Assembly (NCBI GenBank): GCA_964396245.1 | Contig: CAYNEO010000014.1 | Span: 1-64,000 of the forward strand | DNA: 64,000 nt | Reading direction: 5' to 3' | DNA from: CAYNEO01 sp964396245 | Lineage (GTDB): Bacteria; Zixibacteria; MSB-5A5; GN15; FEB-12 | Part shown: one piece after another, positions 58,396 through 64,000 of the stretch | Layout of the letters: each line of letters begins with the position of its first letter | How positions within the stretch are numbered: position 1 is the first letter of the stretch | Position numbers and translations under genes: made by a program | Notes under the pieces: generated by a model | What the model was told of the DNA's origin: nothing | What the model saw: only the letters and a program-made list of their open reading frames with translations | The model's database searches: none

Positions 58396-60633
58396 CTACT
58401 CAACCCGATCCATGAACCGGTTCATGGAATTGTAGAACACGTCCGACAGCGACTCGATATCGACGTCGATCAGGTCATTGACAACCAGCCGTTTTCCCGT
58501 AACCGTGCCGATCTTGACCGCCGGAATGCCCTTTTCGGTGAAGAACTCCACGAGGTCAGCTTGATCCGTCGGGCAGGTCACGATCACCCGCGACTGACTC
58601 TCGCCAAACAGCAGGCAGTCCCGCCGAATATGCTCGACCATCTGAATCTGCGCTCCGATCTGCCGGTCCCGGTTCGAGATACAGCATTCCGCCAGCGCGA
58701 TTGCCAGACCGCCGTCCGAAACATCGTGCGCCGATTTCACCATCCCCGCCCGGATAGCCTCGAGCAGTGCCTCCTGGAGCTTCTTCTCGAAATCGAGATC
58801 GAGCGCGGGGACTTCACCGCGTGTCATGCTGTGGATCGTGTGAAGGTACTCGGTGCCGCCCAGTTCCTCCTCGGACTCGCCGAGCAGGATAATGTCATCC
58901 CCCTCGTCCTTGAACCACTGCGTCGTGATATGATCTAGCCTCTCGATCAGGCCGATCATCCCGATCGTCGGCGTGGGGAAGACGGCGCGGTTGGGATCCT
59001 CGTTATAAAACGACACGTTGCCGCCGGTGACCGGAGTGCCGAACACGCGGCAGGCTTTGCCCATGCCGGCGACAGCTTCGGAGAAGCCGTAATAGATCTC
59101 CGGTTTATATGGATTGCCGAAGTTAAGGCAGTTGGTGATCGCGAGCGGTTTGCCGCCCGAACAGACAATGTTCCGCGCCGCCTCAGCCACCGCCATTTCC
59201 GCCCCAAGACGCGGATTGAGATAGCAGTAGCGCCCGTTGCAGTCGGTGGTCATCGCCAGCGCCTTGTCGGTCTTGCGAATCCGAAGCACCGCGGCGTCGG
59301 AGCCGGGTCCCACGGCCGTATTGGTGCGGACCATCGAATCATACTGCTCGAACACCCATCCCTTGTGACAGAGGTTCGGTGAGCCGAGCATCGTGACGAG
59401 TGTCTCGTTCCAGTCCCGATCATCCGAAATTTGGCTCATATCGAGCGTCTTCAGTTCATCCATGTATGCCGGGCGCTTCGTGTCCCGGTGATAGACCGGC
59501 GCGCCGCCGCCGAGTACGAGGTCCCACGACGGTACCTGCGAGACTGCTTCGCCGTTCAATTTTACCGTCATGAGGCCGTCGGATGTCACATGGCCAATGA
59601 TAGTTGAATCGAGTCCCCACTTGTCGAAGACTTTGCGGACCTCGCCTTCCTTGCCCTTCTTCACGCAGACCAGCATCCGCTCCTGCGATTCCGACAGGAG
59701 AATCTCGTACGGCACCATGCCTTCTTCGCGCACCGGCACCAGGTCGATATCGAGGACGACACCGGCCTCACCTTTGGCGGACATTTCCGATGACGAGCAG
59801 GTAATTCCCGCGGCGCCCATATCCTGAATACCGACAATCAAACCTTTTTCGATAATCTCGAGCGTGGCTTCGAGCAGCAGTTTCTCCGTAAACGGGTCGC
59901 CTATCTGCACCGAGGGACGTTTCGCCTCGGATGCTTCTGAGAGTTCTTCCGAGGCAAATGTCGCCCCGTGGATACCGTCGCGACCGGTCTTCGAACCGAC
60001 AATCATCAACGGGTTGCCCTCACCGGTGGCAATCGCCGATGCCAGACCGTCGTGCTTGACAATCCCGACCGCCATCGCATTGACCAGCGGGTTGCCGGTG
60101 TACGCTTCGTCGAAATAGACTTCACCCGCCACGGTCGGCACGCCGAACGAGTTGCCGTAATCGCCGATACCGCGCACCACGCCGTCGACAAGATATCTGA
60201 CGCGTGGATTGTTGGGGCTCCCGAACCTGAGGGAATTGAGCGATGCTATCGGGCGTGCACCCATGGTGAAAATGTCCCGAAGGATACCGCCGACACCGGT
60301 CGCCGCGCCCTGATACGGTTCGATTGCCGACGGATGGTTGTGCGATTCGATCTTGAACACAACCGCGAGACCGTCGCCGATATCAACCGCACCGGCATTT
60401 TCCTCGCCGGCTTTCGCCAGGAGCGCTTCGCCTTCGCGCGGAAGCGTTTTCAGCAGCGCAATCGAGTTCTTGTACGAGCAGTGCTCCGACCACATCACCG
60501 AGAAGACACCCAGCTCGGTGAAATTCGGTTCGCGGCCCAGTATCGTCTTGATCCGCTCGTATTCCTCGTCGGTAATTCCGTGACTCTTAACGGTTTCGAG
60601 TGTCACCGGGGGTTGGACAAACTCTTTTGCCAT
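58396..60633 (-). CDS. purL: Phosphoribosylformylglycinamidine synthase subunit PurL
   Basis: A 745-residue PurL of the small (three-component, PurLQS) type. It makes FGAM from FGAR, ATP and ammonia in purine synthesis. Marks: the opening EEYERIKTILGREPNFTELG, VMWSEHCSYKNSI, HNHPSAIEPYQGAATGVGGI, GIQDMGAAGITCSSSEMS with the ATP-binding glycines, the internal repeat of AIRS-like domains (second half starting near 410), and CHDVSDGGL-type AHDVSDGGLAIALAE. It is normal length, and the glutaminase (PurQ) and PurS genes are not adjacent. Translation starts at the ATG 60633 after AGGAAGCAATAGCGC. lpxH follows downstream. Confidence 0.95.
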   Translation of the reverse strand: MAKEFVQPPVTLETVKSHGITDEEYERIKTILGREPNFTELGVFSVMWSEHCSYKNSIALLKTLPREGEALLAKAGEENAGAVDIGDGLAVVFKIESHNHPSAIEPYQGAATGVGGILRDIFTMGARPIASLNSLRFGSPNNPRVRYLVDGVVRGIGDYGNSFGVPTVAGEVYFDEAYTGNPLVNAMAVGIVKHDGLASAIATGEGNPLMIVGSKTGRDGIHGATFASEELSEASEAKRPSVQIGDPFTEKLLLEATLEIIEKGLIVGIQDMGAAGITCSSSEMSAKGEAGVVLDIDLVPVREEGMVPYEILLSESQERMLVCVKKGKEGEVRKVFDKWGLDSTIIGHVTSDGLMTVKLNGEAVSQVPSWDLVLGGGAPVYHRDTKRPAYMDELKTLDMSQISDDRDWNETLVTMLGSPNLCHKGWVFEQYDSMVRTNTAVGPGSDAAVLRIRKTDKALAMTTDCNGRYCYLNPRLGAEMAVAEAARNIVCSGGKPLAITNCLNFGNPYKPEIYYGFSEAVAGMGKACRVFGTPVTGGNVSFYNEDPNRAVFPTPTIGMIGLIERLDHITTQWFKDEGDDIILLGESEEELGGTEYLHTIHSMTRGEVPALDLDFEKKLQEALLEAIRAGMVKSAHDVSDGGLAIALAECCISNRDRQIGAQIQMVEHIRRDCLLFGESQSRVIVTCPTDQADLVEFFTEKGIPAVKIGTVTGKRLVVNDLIDVDIESLSDVFYNSMNRFMDRVE

Positions 60634-60813
60634 GCGCTATTGCTTCCTGCTCGTCGGAGCCATTGTCTGCCGGACCTTGGGCCGTCCCTCGACCGCTCGC
60701 AGCCGACAACTTCCGGCCGGATTCACTCCTGCCGGTTGGTGAAAGGCGGAATATAGACTGGAATTACAGGGAGGTCAAGAGGCACGGCACACCCAACGCC
60801 GTCCCGAACCAAT

Positions 60814-61461
60814 TCAACGCGCCGCTACCCGGTCCTCTCTGGCTTTGCGAATCTCGTACGTCCCGAAGACGTGATCCCAGAAGGAGTTGCTCACGCCGTA
60901 CCGAAGGTCCTCGTGCTTCTCGCTGAAATGGTGAAGCAAATGATGGCGCTGGAGCTTCCTGGCCCACTTCCACCGCGGCTTGCCGTGATGCAAATAATAA
61001 TGGGTAAGGTCATATGCAATGTACCCGACAGTGAAACCGGCCTGAAACGCCCAGGCGTAGGGCCCGAGTATCAGCCGATAGATGCCGAGAAAAATCAGGA
61101 AAAGCCCGATACTGATCATCGGAGGCATCACCAACCTGAGCGGGTCGTTGGGCCAGGTATGGTGAATTCCGTGCACCCAGAAATGCATCCGCTCACCCCA
61201 TTTTGCGTCCGGAATCCAGTGCATGATCGTCCGGTGAAGCCAGTACTCCACCAGCGTCCAGGTGAAAATACCGGCGACCGCCAGAAGCACGCTGTTCACC
61301 GGGGAAACCCCGGCACGGGCTATGCTGTACCAGATCAAAAACGCCGACACCGGCAAGAAGATTGACGGTACTACTATAGGATGTGTCCGGGTGAACACCT
61401 CGAGAACAGGATTTTCGAACAGTCTGGGAGTCCCCGGTTCAGGATGAATTTGACCTTGCAT
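60814..61461 (-). CDS. Fatty acid hydroxylase/sterol desaturase family protein
   Basis: A 215-residue membrane di-iron enzyme. The histidine clusters of the family are visible: HRTIMHW, HGIHHTWPND, HYYLHHG and HHLLHHF, with four hydrophobic helices (about 30-50, 55-75, 105-140). Fatty acid 2-hydroxylases of this type act on sphingolipid or lipid fatty acyl chains using oxygen. The substrate here is unknown. The ATG at 61461 follows GGAGGGATATATCGTT. It is divergent to tilS. Confidence 0.87.
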   Translation of the reverse strand: MQGQIHPEPGTPRLFENPVLEVFTRTHPIVVPSIFLPVSAFLIWYSIARAGVSPVNSVLLAVAGIFTWTLVEYWLHRTIMHWIPDAKWGERMHFWVHGIHHTWPNDPLRLVMPPMISIGLFLIFLGIYRLILGPYAWAFQAGFTVGYIAYDLTHYYLHHGKPRWKWARKLQRHHLLHHFSEKHEDLRYGVSNSFWDHVFGTYEIRKAREDRVAAR

Positions 61462-61723
61462 AACGATATATCCCTCCGAAAGTCGTTCTCACAAAGCACC
61501 CGGACGCATTGATTCAGCTGTTGTGGAAAATGGGGGCGGTGCCTTCCGGCGCTTCAACACGTACAACAAAGACCCATACAATATTGTTTCCCCCTAATCT
61601 AGCCGACGTTTTGCCGGTGCGCAATGGAAAATGTGGGGCCGTGACTCTCCGGCGACGCGAACAATGACTCACCGTGAGACTTTTTATCTTCCGTTTCATC
61701 GAATACCGGCTATCTTGATACTG
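61462..61723. other. Divergent intergenic region before tilS
   Basis: 262 bp between the fatty acid hydroxylase-family gene and tilS. A TATCTT box (61711-61716) ends 7 bp before the tilS ATG at 61724, with TTCCGT 16 bp upstream as a weak -35 (61689-61694). No gene is seen. Confidence 0.45.
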
Positions 61724-63127
61724 ATGGATACGGCGCGCACAGTCAGAGAGACAATTCGCGACCACAATCTGGTCACCGTCGGTGATTCGATACTCGTCGC
61801 CCTCTCCGGCGGACCGGATTCGGTAGCGTTGCTGCACCTGCTCAGCCGTCATCGTAAGTCAATGAAACTCAACCTGACAGCGGTCTATATCAATCACCAG
61901 ATCAGGAAGAAAGCAGCCCTTCTGGAGGAGAAATTCTGCCAGAAGCTGTGCGACTCTCTCAAAGTCGAGCTCGATATCGTCAGCGAGGACATTCCCGCGC
62001 TGGCCCAGAGACGGAAAATGGGGCTCGAAGAAGCCGCCCGCGAATTCAGGTACGAACTGTTTGACTTGCTTGCCGTTGAAGACCATCATGACCGTATCGC
62101 GCTCGGCCATCACGCCGATGACCGCGTCGAAACCATCCTCTTCCGGATTCTCCGAGGTACCGGCACCGGCGGCCTTTCCGGCATCCCGATAAAACGCGGC
62201 AAGATCATTCGCCCGCTCTACTACCTGACCAAGCAGGACATCCTGGAATACCTCTCGAAGCAGGACCTCGAGTACTGCATAGACCAATCCAACGAAGGCG
62301 TCGATTTCCGGCGCAACTATATCCGCAATCGCCTGCTCGTGAACATCCGCAAGGAACTGAACCCGCAGGTTGACCGGGCGATTCTCGGCCTGTCGGCAAT
62401 CGCGGCGGCCGATGATCGCTTTCTGGAGCAAGTGACCGAGAAGGCCGCGGCGAATACACTCCGATGGACCCCGGGGGGGAAAATTGAACTTGATTTGACA
62501 CGTTTGAGCTCTTATGATACCGCGATTCGCCGCCGTCTGCTAAGATATTGTCTCAAAATGCTTTCGGCGACCGGTGAGGCCCCCGATCGGGTCGTCATCG
62601 AGCGTCTGGAACATCTTGCGACTGCAGGCGGACGGGCCCTTTCGGTCCCCGGCAGACTCCGGGCAGTCAGGGCGGGAAATATGCTGGTGATCCATCGAAC
62701 GGGCCGGCTTTCATTTCAGAAGCAGTTCGATCCGGGCCGGACACTGCTTCTCGACCGGCCGGCAATAAAGATTCGCTCCGAAGTGGAAACAAATTGGACA
62801 GCACAGCCGATTAAAGAAAGAGGAACGCGAAAGGTAACGCTGGACCTCGAGAAGATTAAACCGCCGCTGGTGGTGAGGAGTATAAAACCGGGTGACAGAT
62901 TCCGCCCGCTGGGACTCGGCGGGAGTAAGAAGGTCGGCGACTACCTGACGGACAAAAAGGTAGAGGCGGTCTTTCGCGATGAAATCCCGGTGATATGTGA
63001 TGCCGAAGGCATCGTATGGCTGGTTGGATTTGAAATTGATGACAGGGTAAAGGTAGATGTGCATACAGGGAAGGTCATAACACTTGAAGTCAGCGACAGG
63101 AAATCAGGTGCAGCCGCAACCATTTGA
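61724..63127 (+). CDS. tilS: tRNA(Ile)-lysidine synthetase
   Basis: A 467-residue TilS that converts C34 of the AUA-reading tRNA-Ile to lysidine. The N-terminal PP-loop motif SGGPDS is seen in VALSGGPDSVALLHLLSRH (about 30-35), then the HHADD motif in GHHADDRVETILFRILRG and the C-terminal substrate-binding domains, with a final segment GVEFEID-type (GFEIDDRVKVDV). The start at 61724 (MDTARTVRE) fits the first helix; the frame is open farther upstream, but this start has a -10 box directly before it and no Shine-Dalgarno. The hpt gene overlaps the last 20 bp. Confidence 0.92.
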   Translation: MDTARTVRETIRDHNLVTVGDSILVALSGGPDSVALLHLLSRHRKSMKLNLTAVYINHQIRKKAALLEEKFCQKLCDSLKVELDIVSEDIPALAQRRKMGLEEAAREFRYELFDLLAVEDHHDRIALGHHADDRVETILFRILRGTGTGGLSGIPIKRGKIIRPLYYLTKQDILEYLSKQDLEYCIDQSNEGVDFRRNYIRNRLLVNIRKELNPQVDRAILGLSAIAAADDRFLEQVTEKAAANTLRWTPGGKIELDLTRLSSYDTAIRRRLLRYCLKMLSATGEAPDRVVIERLEHLATAGGRALSVPGRLRAVRAGNMLVIHRTGRLSFQKQFDPGRTLLLDRPAIKIRSEVETNWTAQPIKERGTRKVTLDLEKIKPPLVVRSIKPGDRFRPLGLGGSKKVGDYLTDKKVEAVFRDEIPVICDAEGIVWLVGFEIDDRVKVDVHTGKVITLEVSDRKSGAAATI

Positions 63128-63635
63128 AATGGTGCTCGATCAAACCCGGCTCGCCAGGCGGATCGGCGAAATGGGCCGGGAGATCAGCCGCGACTACGAG
63201 GGAAAACCTCTCGTTCTGCTCGGCGTCCTCAAGGGATGCATGGTTTTTATCGCCGATCTCGTTCGGCATATCACGATCCCGGTCGAGGTCGAATTTATCT
63301 GTCCGGCTACTTCGCGAAGCCGGATTCGTGAGGAAGGTGATATCATCTTCACCGGCAGCGCCGCGCGCTCGATCAGGGGCCGCCATGTGCTTCTCGTCGA
63401 AGGAATTGTCGACACCTGTCGCACGGCGTCGGTCGCCCTCGGACGGCTGCGAAAGATGGAACCGGCCTCGGTCGAGATTGTTACGCTGTTAGACAAACCC
63501 GGCAGTCATCGTGAGAAGCTGGAGATCAAGTATAAAGGGTTCTCGATAGGGAACGACTTTGTGATCGGGTTCGGGATGGACAACGCCCAGAAGTACCGCA
63601 ACCTGCCGTTTATCGGGCGCGTAATAGACTCATGA
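63108..63635 (+). CDS. hpt: Hypoxanthine phosphoribosyltransferase
   Basis: A 175-residue purine salvage enzyme, starting at the GTG at 63108 behind AGGAAATCAG (other starts in frame: TTG 63084, ATG 63129). Type I PRT features: VLLGVLKGCMVFIADLVRHI (the PPi loop with LKG), then the PRPP motif LLVEGIVDTCRTASVAL, where the family form is VEDIIDTG; here the Asp after Glu is Gly and the last Gly is Cys. DKPGSHR and IGFGMDNAQKYRNLPFIG follow as normal. The altered PRPP motif may reduce or shift substrate use. It overlaps tilS by 20 bp and precedes ftsH, the common tilS-hpt-ftsH order. Confidence 0.87.
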   Translation: MQPQPFEMVLDQTRLARRIGEMGREISRDYEGKPLVLLGVLKGCMVFIADLVRHITIPVEVEFICPATSRSRIREEGDIIFTGSAARSIRGRHVLLVEGIVDTCRTASVALGRLRKMEPASVEIVTLLDKPGSHREKLEIKYKGFSIGNDFVIGFGMDNAQKYRNLPFIGRVIDS

Positions 63636-63726
63636 GCCCACACGTCACATTGCCACTTTGTGAATTATTGCGTACCTTTCGAGTATAACAGGTGAGAATA
63701 TTAATTTTAGTTATGGTGATAATTAA

Positions 63727-64000
63727 GTGACCGATCTGAACAATAACAGAGACAACCGACGGCCCCCGCGAGGCAAAGGGGGCAAAGATCCCGGCACTAT
63801 CCGGGGGACCGGCCGCTCACTGATTTTCTGGATTGCCTTGATGGCGGTCATCCTGATCGCATACACCTATTTCGATTCGTTCATGTCGCAGGATGTCGCC
63901 CAGATTACGTATTCGGAATTCGTCAATCAGATAGAGAAAAAGAATATCGCCGAGGTGACCTTCACCGAAAAGGATGTCGAGGGCAAACTCGCCCAGCCGA
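63727..64000 (+). CDS. ftsH: ATP-dependent zinc protease FtsH (N-terminal part)
   Basis: The first 91 codons of ftsH, truncated by the window end. After a GTG start and a basic, low-complexity N-terminus (RDNRRPPRGKGGKD) comes the first membrane helix (SLIFWIALMAVILIAYTYF) and the opening of the periplasmic domain with QITYSEFVNQIEKKNIAEV, typical of FtsH. The AAA+ and M41 protease parts lie outside. FtsH degrades membrane proteins. Position after tilS and hpt supports the assignment. Confidence 0.9.
   Translation, partial: MTDLNNNRDNRRPPRGKGGKDPGTIRGTGRSLIFWIALMAVILIAYTYFDSFMSQDVAQITYSEFVNQIEKKNIAEVTFTEKDVEGKLAQP

Noticed and set aside
1..64000. CRISPR arrays, insertion sequences, prophage
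   Set aside because: No regularly spaced direct repeats, transposase, integrase or phage structural genes were seen in the window.

Overview
The window is 64 kb of GC-rich bacterial chromosome with about 50 protein genes, one tRNA, and no phage, insertion sequence or CRISPR array that I can see. The organism looks Gram-negative: it has an LpxH-type lipid A hydrolase, lipoproteins and an outer-membrane-type surface-repeat protein. Two secreted proteins end in the FlgD-like tail with the NPFNP motif that is typical of the FCB superphylum. Together with the many PAS, GAF and sigma-54-type regulators, this suggests a Zixibacteria-like or related FCB lineage. That placement is inference from protein style, not a search result.

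Layout. 0.2-13.7 kb: surface-repeat protein, YbaK-type tRNA deacylase, dodecin, two lipoproteins, a GAF/AAA+ regulator, a nitrilase-aminotransferase pair, a crotonase, a metallo-beta-lactamase-fold hydrolase, a DUF5700-type peptidase, a DsrE-like protein and DUF1761. 13.8-25.7 kb: a signalling block with a soluble nine-PAS histidine kinase, a renalase-like flavoprotein, DUF4396, an HTH regulator, a small exported peptide and a 1396-residue kinase-TPR-GAF-AAA+-HTH protein. 25.7-34.5 kb: a non-coding stretch with palindromes and a structured RNA candidate, then a beta-propeller transglutaminase, DUF2914, DUF362, a CGGC protein, a SagB-like oxidoreductase, MscS, tRNA-Arg and a PP2C phosphatase. 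34.7-40.5 kb: two secreted proteins that share a recurring domain. 40.9-49.7 kb: VanZ, a K+ channel, an SDF transporter with a long charged tail, HtpX, a CNNM/HlyC protein, a DedA/YqaA protein and RlmD. 49.7-58.3 kb: DUF885 protease, HIT hydrolase, a degenerate HTH-aconitase fusion, DinB, a small beta-rich protein, a selenocysteine peroxiredoxin, an orphan methyltransferase, an NTF2-like protein and LpxH. 58.4-64 kb: PurL, a fatty acid hydroxylase-family protein, then the conserved tilS-hpt-ftsH order, with ftsH cut by the window edge.

Three items stand out. (1) The peroxiredoxin reading frame is interrupted by a single UGA exactly at the peroxidatic cysteine codon, followed by a SECIS-like hairpin, so it is most likely a selenoprotein. 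(2) An aconitase/isopropylmalate-dehydratase large-subunit homologue carries a tandem HTH-like N-terminus and has lost two of the three iron-sulfur cysteines plus active-site signatures, which points to a regulator rather than an enzyme. (3) A giant kinase/TPR/GAF/AAA+ regulator has no recognisable GAFTGA loop and sits beside a small exported peptide and an HTH protein.

Promoters fit a sigma-70 pattern, often TTGACA with 16 bp to the -10 box. At least four genes without a Shine-Dalgarno have a -10 box 6-8 bp before the ATG and may be leaderless.
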